A stretch of DNA of 64,000 nucleotides from Orthonyx spaldingii (lineage: Eukaryota > Chordata > Aves > Passeriformes > Orthonychidae). The position numbers and the translations under genes were made by a program. Position 1 is the stretch's first letter; the number at the start of each line of letters is the position of its first letter. Location of the stretch: positions 285,494 to 349,493 of the forward strand of contig VZTJ01001774.1 in NCBI GenBank assembly GCA_013397795.1, read 5' to 3'. Shown piece after piece: positions 38,951 to 50,897 of the stretch. The notes beneath the pieces were generated by a model, which saw nothing but the letters and a program-made list of their open reading frames with translations, was not told where the DNA came from and made no database searches.

Positions 38951-41900
38951 TTTTCTGCCTGACTCCTGCTGCTTTCTTCCAAGGAGCAGGTGAGAGGGAT
39001 GAATTTTGCCAAATGACACTGAAGGCACCTACTCCACACCGAGCATCCTGCCCTCGTGGAAATGGCCATCATGGCCCAGAGGAGTCACGGCAGCCAAGGA
39101 TGCGCAGGCAGAGCAGATTTCAAGAAGAGTTTTTGTAAATGTGGGGAGAACAAGGAGCTTCGTGAAAAAAAGTTTGGAGAGAAAAAGCTCAGCTTTTTTT
39201 GGGTTGACTTTATTCAGAGGGTCTTCACACCCACTTCCTTCTGACAGCTTGTTTCTGTGTAGTTGCTGAATTCTGGTGCTTTGCCTCTATTTAAAAACCA
39301 AAAGTAATTAAAACTTCCTGGGAACTGTGAAAGCAGCAAGAAATACTTGGACACATTGAGAGACAAGATATTTGGAAGCCTTCTGCTGGTAGATCGGCTG
39401 TTTTCCCAAAGGTGGCAACTACAGAAGTATGTAGATGAGAGGAAAAATCTCCCTGTCACATCCCATTGAAATCTCCATTTTAGGCACTGCTGCTCCACTG
39501 CTGCTCAGGTAAACCTGATCCTTAGGGGGGGAAGCTGCTGGATGGGCTGAGGCATTTGGGACAGGGACAGTGGGAGAACTTAGGGAAGTACTGGGGAGTG
39601 GAGAGTAAAGCATGCATTAGGGCAAATTCAGGTTCTACTGCTAAGTGCACACTGGAAAAGGATTTCCTAGAGCAATTACACCTGATAAGAGTCTGGCACA
39701 AGCCAGGCTTTAACTCAGGAGTCAAGTGAAGGACGTTTTATTAGTCAAACAGTTGCAAGTGCTGCTTTGAGTTATAAATTGTACTTGCTCATCTGAGGAA
39801 TGAATGCACTGTTGGTAGCATTTGTGGGCTGGAGCTAGAGGCTTACAGTAATGTCTAAGTGATGCATATTGTGGTGTTTCAACTTATTAGTGTACCCTGT
39901 GGACCTCATTTGGAAAGCAAGATACTCCAGAATGCTGCAATAGAGACTGAAAACAGCATGTGGGGTAGGAAAGGGACACAACAAACACTCTCTGACAGCA
40001 AGCTGCTCTCAGAACCACAAAGAAAAACTGTCAGAAAATTCCAGGCTGTGGCTCACAGCCAGGGGGGAACTCGCTGTCCATTGCCCTCCAACTTCACACA
40101 CAGAACTCAAACAGCATTCACTGGCACTGCTTCCCAGCTGTGTCAGGCAAGCTCAAGGTGTAGGAGTAACAAATTAAAACAGCCTGCCAGCTTTAGCACA
40201 CTTGTTGGGCGTTTGGGTCTTATTTGACTTCATGTTTATGATCTTTATTGATTTTTGGGTGGAGCTGAAGTAATTTGCATGTTTGCATTTAAAACAGAGA
40301 AAGACTGAGGAAGCAGTAGCTGCACACAAACTTTCCATAGGCAGAGCATAAACTTCCACACTCTCCCCCACTTCCAGGCACCACAGCAGTGTCATTCCTC
40401 CAGCCCTGGGCTGATTGGGAATATCTATATTCCTCGGAATGCATTCAGAGTTCATTTTTCCAAATGTGTACAAGCAGCAGAAGCTGCTGGAACAGGAACT
40501 GTATTGTACACAGTGATTTGAATCCATGAAGAGCAAACAGGCAGGTTAGGGATTTACAAACAGAAAAACTGAGGCAGTGAGCTTTTAAATAATTGGGAAA
40601 AAAACTTGAAGATGGAGAGAACAAGTGTCCAGATGGGAACTTGAATCTTCGTTTGCACTTTGTAATAACATAATCTGAAAGGTCTTGGAAATTGCTTGCT
40701 TGTGATTTTTGCTGCACAGCACAGTTGGTCTGAGCACAGGGACCAGCAGTAGCCCCTTATAGGGTGGTCCCTAGGCTGGAGCAGCACCTGCATTCTGCTT
40801 CTGCTTGTGAATTTTGACTGCAGTAAATGAGTATGAGATTGACAGTCTAAACAGTGGCTTTGAAGTTCGGTTTGTCATCACAAGCTTTTGCCTGTGTAAA
40901 CACCCCAGAATAAGGTGAAGGAAAGAGGTGGGGATTCACGAGGAATGTAAACTGCCAGGTGAAGAAGGGTGGTTTCCACCAAGCAGTGGTGCTTGGCAGC
41001 ACATTTGGTCCCTCCTACTAACCTGGTGTGGGAATGAGGAGAGATTTTGTTAGATAACACTAAAATACAAAGAGACTGGCACAGCTTGCTCCAGACCTCC
41101 ACGCATCCTTACATGGTGTTTCTGGGCAATCAGTTATGCTCAGCACATAGAGTGTCTGTTGCTGAGCACGGAGTCCAGGCACTGGGGAAACTTATGAAGC
41201 AGCCATACAGATTAGCTCTCTGTCATAATCTACTCGGTCCCACTGGAGGAAATCCTGTCTTTCCCTAAGAGGCCTTTATTGCCCCAGTAGAAATCTTCTT
41301 ATTCTCCAGCAACCCCTTAGCAGGGCAGGTGAGTTTTGCCTCACAGGGATACCCTGCACTAGCCTCAGTCATTGAGTCCTCTCCACACAAAACCAGTGGG
41401 TAAATAGATGCCACAGGGTATTTCCCAGTGTCCCAGCATTATCCAACCTCAGCCACCACCCCAGGAGCCCCAAGGCTGCAGTGGGTTGAGCCAGCCAGGT
41501 TTAGGAGCAGGACTCAGGACCAGCCCAGCACCTCCCTTGCCCTGGAAGGCAAAGCTCTGTGCTGGCACAGTGGGGAGGTGCAGGATCATTCCTGACAACC
41601 TTCTCTGAATGACCCAGATTGCGTCAACGGGCTCTGGAGGGAGCCTGCAGCCAGCGCTCTTCAGATGGGAGCATAGGATTTACAACATGGGGCCCAAGAG
41701 AGACAAGGAGCACAGCCATGGGAAAGGAAAGCAGAAGGCCTCAGCACCCATCCCACCTTCAAAGCTGGTAACTGTTTCTTATTTCCCTTTCTACTTTTTC
41801 TTTTAAAGGAGCTGGAGGAGTCACCCCTTCTCTGTGCTGCTTTGCATGCCAGGTGCAGGCTGCTGGGACATCCCAACACCGAGCACTGAACCCTACAGGT

Positions 41901-43839
41901 CCAGTGCCTTTCGGGTTGCTATCCAAAGGCAACCCAGCAGACAGGAACATTGCATGTGTCCAGAATGGCCCAACATCTCTCCCTTTTATACTTCAGGATC
42001 ATTTGGCAGGTCAGCGTGCCCATAGCCAGATGCAGGATGTTGTGCCAAGAGAGGGCAGGGATAGCAAAGGAGTCTCCTGGGTTTTTTGCATGCTTGTTCA
42101 GAGGCTGCAAACACAGAAATAAAAGATGATGCTTGCAGCACCCTGCAGGTGAAGGGCAGGCAGAGGCAGCAAAACCCAATCAGTGAAGGGGTCTGCATGA
42201 ACTTCCTGAAATTATGCATGGCGGGGACACACCAGAAGTTCCCACTCCCACAAGAGTGTCCCTTTGGAACACTGCAGCTCTGCAGTGCCTCTTGGGCTGA
42301 GCAATCCTTCTGGCTCGTATCATCTAGTTTAAATGCAACAAGCATCCTCCCCTACGCAGGTGCAAGCCACAAGCACCATTATTCCGGACATATCCGCCAC
42401 TCACAGCAACACTGCCTCTCTCTTAATGGAAGAGAGGCATCACAGCAGTAGCTACACCATGGACCATTAACTTACTGCCAGGCAGATTGATCCTAGACTT
42501 TAACATGCATTTAACTAGAGGTCTAGAGCAGAGATATTGCAGTGCAGCTGTAGAAATGCACTTTTACAGGAATAGCTTTAGTGCCGGTTGAACTCGGTGG
42601 CAAAGCTGCCTCTGGCTCCCATGTGGCCAGAGACTCATTTCTGTGTGCCCAGGCAAGCACTGTCGAGTGGAATATTCGATTGTTAACAAAAAGTATGAGG
42701 CAGTGTAATTTCATTTAAGTGTTTCACCAGAAATTCGGCAGAAAATTACTTAAACATCATTTATGTAAAACTTCCCCAGTGCAGAAGATCTGCACTTCTG
42801 ATGCAGCTCCACAGACGCTGGTAACCCTTGTGCTTCAGGCACACATTTATATTCTTTGCCAGACTGCATCCAGACCAACTTGTGTTCACTTAGCACAGCA
42901 CAGGCACATACCTGCCACTTACTGCCCAACCATCATCTCCCAGCTGCACTTTTAGGGTGTGCAGGAGGGATAAAAGGCCAAATTTCTATATAATGTCAGT
43001 CAGTTTAATTGCAACTTGCTCAGCAGAGCCTTGCCCATTTCTAGAACAGGTCAGTTGTACCCCTCTGTTGGTAAGCTGGTCTTGCTTACTGGTACGTGTC
43101 CAGCAGCAGTTGTTTTCTTCCTAATATCAATGGAGGTTTAAAATTGCCTTTAATTGCAGCTTTCAAAGATCCCACTGTTTCTCAGCAATTAGCTTCTGTA
43201 CTGGGTTTGAATTGAATAGTAGCCCTTCACACCAGAGATGTGACAAACTTGAAAAACTGTCCATTTTTTGTTCTGCTTTAATTCTTAACTCAGTTGTTGA
43301 CATGTAAAGGCTGGTGGGGAGATGAAATGCAACCCATACGAGAGAAGAACAAGTGAAAAACCTCAGAAATGTTTTAAGCCCATCCATGTCCAACTCACAT
43401 GCTTACAGTTGGGTTTATTCTGCTTAAAACTGAAGTCTGATCCCTGCTAACCACACAGTTAATTATCCCTGAGTGAAGCTGTGAGGTTTTGAGGAGCACT
43501 GGGCATTTCAGAGGCAGGGGAGCCTGTTGGGAAGCACTCCAGCACTGCCAGATCACCTGACAGGTCTCAGCACTGCAGGCTCCCCTCCAGGGACCAGCAG
43601 GGCAGCATTAGGAGGCAAAGGTCATTCCTGGGATTTTCTGTCAGCACAAAATCTTGGTGTAGAAGGAAAAGAATTTTCCCCCCTCACCTCATCTCCAGCC
43701 CTCTCACTTCCCTCTCAGCATGTCCATCCTTCTGTGTCCCCCAGCTCTGTCATTCTTACTAGATTTCCCACAGGGATGGTATGCTTCCAGCACCTTGCAA
43801 AAACCCTCCAGCCAAATTAATAAAACCACTGAATACTAC
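38951..43839. other. Noncoding stretch, nothing recognised
   Basis: Unique sequence of mixed composition. The stretch 41400-42400 is GC-richer, with several overlapping frames of 60-121 codons on both strands and no recognisable domains. No repeat family or RNA gene was seen. Confidence 0.5.
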
Positions 43840-44110
43840 TTCTGACTGGTACAGGCATTGAACTACTTAAAATAATTGCATTTCTCGCTAGTTACAGATA
43901 AAACAGACCCTTTTTAATAATTTTTTAATCATTAAGCTGTGGCCTGATGTGCATTACGAGATTATTAACAGCCCCATAAGTGAAATAGCAGATACAAGAC
44001 CAAAAGCTAAGTCATAAATGTTCTCAGATGCCTGTAGATTAATCATTTTGTATCTCCATAGGAGCATTCACCAAAGCTTTCCATCATTATACAGTCTTAA
44101 AGCCCCAGGA
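43840..44110. promoter_or_regulatory. Candidate conserved noncoding element
   Basis: An AT-rich, repeat-free stretch with dense homeodomain-type cores (AAAATAATTGCATTT near 43869, TTTAATAATTTTTTAATCATT near 43913, GATTATTAACAG near 43960, GATTAATCATTTTG near 44037). It resembles a vertebrate enhancer by texture. No conservation evidence is available here. Confidence 0.3.
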
Positions 44111-47100
44111 CAGCTCCGTTCCCAGTTACAGGAGTCAGAAACAGGGAAGGAAGGCACTTGTTTGCCTCCAAATAGAAGTTAATGAAGAAGCTGGTTAAGG
44201 ATATAGAAATTTGGATTCCTTATTTTTCTGTTTCACTCAGTGGAAAAACAGTGCCTTAGCGTGTCTATCCTCTACAGCAATTATAAAATTCATACTGCTT
44301 TTAAAGTGTTTTTTCTTCAGTGCTTTCTTGAAAGTACACATCCACTCCTGATCTCACGGGCTCAAACTGTTGGTATATTTGAAATTGATTGCAGACTCCT
44401 GATCCATAAAAATAAGCAACACCAGGGACAAAACCAGAGCACAGGTGCTGCAGAAAAGTGCAGTCACTGCTCAGAATCTGAGCTTGTGCTTACACAGCTG
44501 GAGACAGAAACCCACAGCCCCCTTCATGCAGCACAGGGGCCAATTTCCCTCCATTTGGGGATTAAAGAGGTGCCCACACAGCAGTGGCTGAGCTGTGCAC
44601 CCCTATCGAGTGCTGTAAGTGCTCAAGGAGCAGCACAGCTTGGCCTTAATTGCATAAGCACACAGCTTGTTCAAACTGCACTCAGGCCCACACTCAAGGA
44701 TCCGAAGTGGTCTTTAGAGCAGTCCCAACCCCGGATGCATCAGCCTCCTTTGCATACACAAAAGGTGCTTGAAAGCTCCCATCACTGCTCCTGCAGTACA
44801 AACCACAGCGTTTCATTTGATGCTGGTGAATCAAAGAGACCAGCAAATTACTGATGTCAGAGTGGTCAGGGAAAGCAAGACAAAAAGTTTGAGCAGAAAG
44901 GCTCTACCAGAATTCACAGTAAGGCATCAGATGAGTTTAATCCGTCTCCTTTTTATCTGTACAACCACGCTGAGAGAAGCAGTACATTTCACCAGGGCAC
45001 CAGTAAGCCACAGCACTGCTCCCAGCCCTGTATCTGCAGAAGGGACCATCATGTCACACACACAAACACCCAGTCCAGATTGGCCATTTTGGGGTTTTTG
45101 TTTGCACCTGACACAATACCCAGCCACGCTCATAAGTCAGTCAAAGCATCTGCAGCTTCCACAGGCAAACTCATCATGTGAGACAAATGGCTCACTTGTT
45201 CTCACCATGGTTAATGGCCATGAACTTGGAGGGTGAAATTTCAGTTCGTGCCAAGGAATACAATCATCATCAATAAATTCTCTCCACAAATAACCAGAGA
45301 AGTTCTGAGCTGTGCTATGGACCAAGGATGGAAAGAAGACTTGTTTATGCCTCAGTTGTTTGTGATCACTCCAACACTACCAAAATTGGCTCCCTCAGAA
45401 TTATATTTAATGAGTTATTGCTGTAGCCTGGCCCAGAACAGCTCCAGTGCTATGTCATTAGATCTGCTATCTGACACTACCAACAGCTGCTCCCACCCAA
45501 AATTGTCCATTAGAGAGCGTGCGCTTATTCAGCTGGAGGCAGTACCTTCAGAGCTTGAGCAGCAAGCCAAGACCAACCAGGTACTCAGCCAGGCAATTAG
45601 AACCATTAAAGACCCTCTAGACAGTGCTGTGAGGAAAGGTTGTTTGTTTAGGGGAGGTTGTCAGCAGGGAGAAGGGAAAGCAAGTCCCTCATCCCTGATC
45701 AGAAGTGTTACAGACTGGAGCTCCCTGTTGTGGGACCATGGCCAAGCTATTGCTTCTCCAAGGACCTGGCCAAAATCCAGCCCATATAAAGCATTATCAA
45801 TGACACGTTGTTAGGTGTCCTGAGGAAGAAGATATTACAGAAATATGGACTATCATTCATTATTGCTGCCAATTTTATAGGACAAATGTCAGCACAACAC
45901 AGTCAAGGCCTCGTGCTTCTGATGCCAGCAGGAGCTCACAGCCCTGGAAAAACAGGTCAGGCACCCTGATGCTTGGCACCAGCTGGGGACAGGGCCACCA
46001 TGGAGGGCTACCGCAGACCAGCTCTGTGAGAGCCCAAATCTGTCTAATTTTACGTCTTTCCCAAAAGTGCTTTTTCCTCCTCCACCTTTAACTGAGACCC
46101 CTGACTGTGCTTTTCCCAGGGAGCTGACTTGCTGCCCACAAGTATCTTCTCCTGGCTGCACCCTCATGTTTTCCCCCCAAGCTGCTTCCCCATCAGGGGC
46201 ATCTAGAGGAGCACTCAGTCTCAGTCTCATGCTGCAAACCATCTGGTACAGGCAGCATCAATCAGCTTCCCTCAGGCAAGGTCTAATTATTAACAGTGGA
46301 ATTTTCCAAATATTGACTCATTTTAGTCTAAATAATATCATTCTGTTATTATTGCCTACAAAGCTGGTTCCGCTTCACCTTCTACAACACTTCAAAAGTG
46401 ACTTAGCTGCATCAAAGATCTCTTACATGTAACAGCAGCAGAACCAGGTCAGGTTTAGTACAGTTCATCAGCTAAACTAAAACTCCCAGACCCATCTGCT
46501 CCTGTCAGACAGTGATTGGCAGAAATCAATACACTCATTTCTGCACTCTCCTTCCGTGACTGCATGCCTACAATGGGGAGGAAAGCACATACATTCAGCC
46601 TTATTGAACTTTAATGTAGATTACAGGGAACACAAAAAGTGGCATCTTGATGCCATATAATATACACACTTTACCCCAGAAGGCTGCAATACAGGAAATA
46701 AAGATATTTTAACAAACAATATACATATAAATAGGAAATACATCAGACTAGTGGACACAGTACCTTGGATCACAAAGAACACTTTTCCACCTGCTTGCAA
46801 GCATTCTTCCTCATGTCAAACAATTCCCCATTCTTTGGTCCAACATGTCTTAAAACAAAAAAATTGAAAATTTCTTCAAAACGTCTCACCAAGAAACACT
46901 CACAAAACAAACCCCCAAAAATTCCTCTCTCCTGGGTGAACTATTTCTCTGCCTTTCATCAGCCTTGATCATGAGCACCTGGAACCCACAAGCACCCAGC
47001 TCATGCTGGGCTGATTGCTCTGAATTGCCACGGTTTCATTAACTTCAACAGATCCCTAATGGTAATCAGTGTCAGCTGAGGATGCAGGAGCTGTTCTTGC

Positions 47101-49391
47101 TATTTGTTTATAAACCCAGGCAATGTTTGGAGAGTGTAGATAAAAATATTCATGTTATTTTTCTTATTAAGCCTGAGTTCGGGAGGGCAGTAGCTAAAGG
47201 TAACCTGCTTGTAAGCAAAAGGATTTGCTTTGTGATACATGGATTCCACCTCTGAAATTCAGGTATGGGGTTTAGCATCCATTTACTTAGAACAACTTCA
47301 AGCAACAGCAAGCAGAAGGTAGAAGAGGTTTTGGATGTTTTCCTGTTGCTAAGGGAACTTTCTTGGTGGTGGCTCTGTGCTCCCCACAGGTCACTTGGGC
47401 TTTGCTTGTCTGAGTAAGGGGTGAGTCATGGCTGGAGAATAAATGCACAAACTTGCTAAGGAATGCCTTTATCACGTGCTTCCACTCACATGTGAAAATA
47501 AAGATTATTAGTAGCAGTTCATAAAAAAAAATCACTAGCAAATCTATAGTAATCCTTTCATTAGTAGTCACACTCTCTATACTGCCAATTATATCTAACC
47601 CTGCAAATATACATAGGAAAAATAAAACCACTGTCTTTTCCACACCTTTTTATAGGCCCTGTCAACGTTAGGGAACATCATGCCAAAAAGGTTCTGATGT
47701 CACAACACTTTGAATAACACTGCTTTCTAGTTCCCCTCACATAATATGGCCAAAACCTGAGTTACTCAACACAAAGTCATTTCTGAAACTACTACCAGTC
47801 ATAGATTTTTGTGTGTGAGGCCCTAGTGGCCAACATTAGGTTTCAATTTGCTCTCACAGTGATTGCAAAAGAAGAAAGGAGTGGTTACTGACCCTTACCA
47901 AACCAGCTGGGTGTGCTGACGTACAGCAAGGTGCTGGTGCAAGAATGTGGCACCCATATGACAGTTACATACACTCTCACCTGTAAATTTTGTGGTTCCT
48001 TTACACCTTTGTGAACCCTGTCTCTGAGAAGACACAAAGAAATACCCCCTGGTTTTTTATATTTGTTTCAGGTTTTTCACATCTTGCTTTTGTTTCTGCA
48101 AATAGTGGTGAGTTTGACATAGGACCAGGTGTTTTTAGGCTGTCATAAAGTGTGGATATTACAGATGTCCATTACAAGGCTTTTGTAAATGCTAGCAGAT
48201 ATTGTATCTTTGTACTTAAGGCTCCATTTGGATAATCATCTAAATGCTTAGCTGAGATTTCAGAGAAGGCTTAGCTGAGCCTTCAGAGATCTTCAGCATG
48301 GCCTGAAGCTGTTCTGATTGCTCATGGGATGATGTGGTCACCAAAAGTTTGAATCAAACTGCATTCCACTCCTTCTTGAAGTTCTTTGAGCCAGACAGTA
48401 GCAGTTGGTATTTCTCATCTCAGTTTTTCTTTAGTAACCTCATGGGTTCCCTAGTTTGGGCAATACCTGTTCAGTATTGCCCTGGAATAGATCTGGAATG
48501 GATCCCAGGGACATAGCAGTTTCTGGTGAATCAAATAGTTCATCAAGCTGTGCTGAACTGGAGAAATGAGCATTCAGTGACATGTTTAACTCTGCATGCC
48601 TTCCTGTAATGCAGATTTCATCTACACTTCCAGACATCCAGATTTTTCATCTGACATTAACAGAAGAAACTATCTAAGGGTTAAGGGTTTTAGCAATGGG
48701 AGTCATTTCTCATGTCTGCTACCACACAGCACTGAGAAAGCTGGAAATGCCACATTCCTCTTTCCTCTCCTGTTCCCCGATCATGGGCTTGTTTCCTTTT
48801 CATGAGCTATAGCAACTGGACTGCCTATTTCTCTGTTTTGCTGTCAGACAGTTCTGCAAGTGTCAGAAAAAGAAAAGTCCAAGGTACCACTGGCAGTCAT
48901 CCAGGAAGATGGAGCTGCCAGCTTGGCGCCTGCCAGAGCCCTCATCCGGGGACCTGGCATTTTCAGTGCCAGGACCTCTGGCTCCAGCCTGCTGTTGGGG
49001 AGTTTAGAGGACCCTCACAAGGAAGCCAGGCAGGTTTTATTTCATGAATGTAAATCATCGTGAAAGAATGGTGAGGGCTGAGCTCCTGCTGTGGAGCCTG
49101 CAGGCAGTCAGAGTTTAGGGGTTTAGGCTGCCTGGTCCTGCCTTGCTTGACTCCTGGCCTCTCTGCTTTGGTGAACGATGCAGGCTGATCATTGCATGAT
49201 GCCTTTCCTCAGGCACATGGCTGCTTTCTTTTAAAGCCTTCTTACTACTGAAGTTTACAATGCCAAGATAAGCATTTAGTCCTGTGGGGCTTGTGTTCAG
49301 CACGGTCAGACCATCTGCAGGAGCGCTGCTGCTCGTGCCAGAGCACCCACACCAGCAGGACTGCTCGGACAGCTCACTTTGAGTGACTTTA
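44111..49391. other. Noncoding stretch with a chain of long chance frames
   Basis: Three plus-strand frames of 204, 155 and 193 codons follow each other at 44240-44854, 44769-45236 and 45233-45814, in two different reading frames. No domain is recognisable, composition is like that of the flanks, and I do not call them genes. A minus-strand frame at 47287-47643 (118 codons) is strongly hydrophobic at its start. A tandem 23-base duplication lies at 48246-48291. Confidence 0.4.
48246..48291 (+). repeat. Tandem duplication, two 23-bp units
   Basis: GCTTAGCTGAGATTTCAGAG and its neighbour GCTTAGCTGAGCCTTCAGAG start 23 bases apart. I count 19 of 23 positions identical between the two units. This is a simple two-copy local duplication with modest divergence. 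Confidence 0.8.
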
Positions 49392-49462
49392 AGCAGTGGG
49401 TTTGGGGACCAAAATTTAACCCAAGACTCTCAAGTGAGCATTTGACTTGGTAACCCACTGCT
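49392..49462. repeat. Stem-loop with 11-bp perfect arms
   Basis: AGCAGTGGGTT (49392-49402) is the exact reverse complement of AACCCACTGCT (49452-49462). The 49-base interior holds one member of the dispersed 40-base repeat pair. The layout resembles the end or core of a small nonautonomous element, but no family is recognised. Confidence 0.7.
49409..49448 (+). repeat. Dispersed 40-bp repeat, copy 1
   Basis: The 40 bases starting CCAAAATTTAACCCAA match copy 2 at 50858-50897 at 36 of 40 positions in the same orientation, about 1.45 kb apart. The mismatches are at positions 17, 18, 20 and 30 of the unit. The family is unknown to me. It may be a piece of an unrecognised transposable element. Confidence 0.8.
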
Positions 49463-49815
49463 CTGGGACTTGCTCAGGCCCTTTGCTGTATGTCTGACTG
49501 TCTCCTCTGGGCAGGCTGCCTTGCAGCAAGTCCTCATCACTCATTTTAAAGGAGACGTGTCAGGACCTGGATTACAGTTGGGATCTTAGCACCCTCTGAG
49601 CCCCCAGGCTGGACAGTCTTGCAGTGTTCTTTTCCCACCTCTGCTCACCTCGCTGCTTTGCAGCAGCCACCAGACAAGGGAGGATGCTGGGATGTTGTTT
49701 ATTTGTGGATCCCAACAAATGCAGTGGGTGTCTTAAGGTCAAGGGTCCTCCACACCCCTACAACAGCCCCTCTGCCAAAGTTGTGTTGAATTTATCAACA
49801 AAATATTTTCATATT

Positions 49816-49908
49816 TCACAGAATCATGTAGGTTGAAAAAGACCTCTAAGATCATAGGGTCCAACCATTAATTCAGCACTGCCATGCCCACCACTAAACG
49901 TCCCTAAA
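49816..49908 (-). mobile_element. CR1 LINE 3'-tail fragment
   Basis: The plus strand reads TTCACAGAATCATGTAGGTT, then GAAAAAGACCTCTAAGATCA, AGGGTCCAACCATTAATTC and CCACCACTAAACGTCCCTAA. This is the reverse complement of the 3' end of a common avian CR1 subfamily, covering the octamer tail, the short 3' UTR and the last ORF2 codons. It is cut off at about 95 bases. It shares subfamily features with the longer copy at 54259-54960. Confidence 0.9.
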
Positions 49909-50857
49909 ATATTTACCACGTTCTCTATTGTCTTTTGTGAAAATATACTTTGCCAAACACTACCATACCTCATTTACCCTTGATTTTATAGGCCTTGCCA
50001 AGGACATTGCCTATATGCTATGTTAGGTGCTTCCATTTGCTCATATAAACTGCCATTTCCCCAAACACCAAAATATTTCTAGACCTCTATGTAAAAGTCT
50101 TTCAAAAGTGGAAGAATGAGTTTTAATACTGCTTCTCATTAGTTTAATGGGAGGTTTTCTTGTTTTTACAGTATAATCATTGCTGTTGCAATTTATCAGT
50201 CACACAAACATAACCTTGTTATGGTTTGAACAGCAAATCTCAGTGTAAACCTTTGCTAGGTGAGCTGTAGTACCCCCTCTTAAGTTTGGAATGTTTGGCC
50301 TTAGGATTCCAAATTATGTTCCAAATTTTCAGACATTCCAAAGCTTGGAAGGTGAGATGAGTTAATACCCAAACCTACCTCCACTCTTGAGGCAGCACCT
50401 CTGAGTGAGACCTGATTCCTTCTGGTGAACCTTGGCTCAGAAAAACAATAAATTTTTCTGTTGCTGCCAGCTGTGAAACAGCAGGGAGCTTGAGATCAGC
50501 ACCCACAGCATTCAGCCCCACAGGCCAGGGTGTTGTTCTTTGTTTCTGGATCAAGATAAAAATCCATCAGCCTTCAGGGAAGGAAAAGGGTGCAAGGGTT
50601 AATAGCACAACAGTGCCACAAGCTGTTAGGTGACTGTTCTGCCTGACATGATGGGACTCTTGTGGGAACACTGCTTTTGCTGTGTTTTCATTATTTTCTT
50701 CAGCCTGTCTGCAAGAGAAGGGCTAATCTCATGTGATATCAGCCACGTAGTCTCAGAGGAGAACATGTGGAAATGGTTTATGCTACACCTGTGCAACAAC
50801 CAGAACACAGAGTAGCTTTGGGTATGAAAGTTCAATGACAGCTCCTCAAAGGCTCTC
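49909..50857. other. Noncoding stretch between repeats
   Basis: Unique sequence between a CR1 tail and the second copy of the 40-base repeat. An AATAAA-like motif lies near 50446. No gene or named repeat was recognised. If the 40-base repeats bound an unrecognised element, this stretch would be inside it. Confidence 0.4.
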
Positions 50858-50897
50858 CCAAAATTTAACCCAAAGCCCTCAAGTGAACATTTGACTT
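50858..50897 (+). repeat. Dispersed 40-bp repeat, copy 2
   Basis: Same orientation and 36 of 40 positions identical to copy 1 at 49409-49448. The flanking inverted repeat seen around copy 1 is absent here. Similarity stops abruptly after TTTGACTT. Confidence 0.8.

Noticed and set aside
38563..39072. 169-codon minus-strand open frame across the CpG patch as a coding exon
   Set aside because: GC-rich sequence lowers stop frequency. No domain and no supporting splice structure were seen.
50221..50600. Possible LTR with AATAAA-like signal between the 40-bp repeats
   Set aside because: No TG...CA boundaries, no matching second LTR and no internal retroviral similarity were seen.
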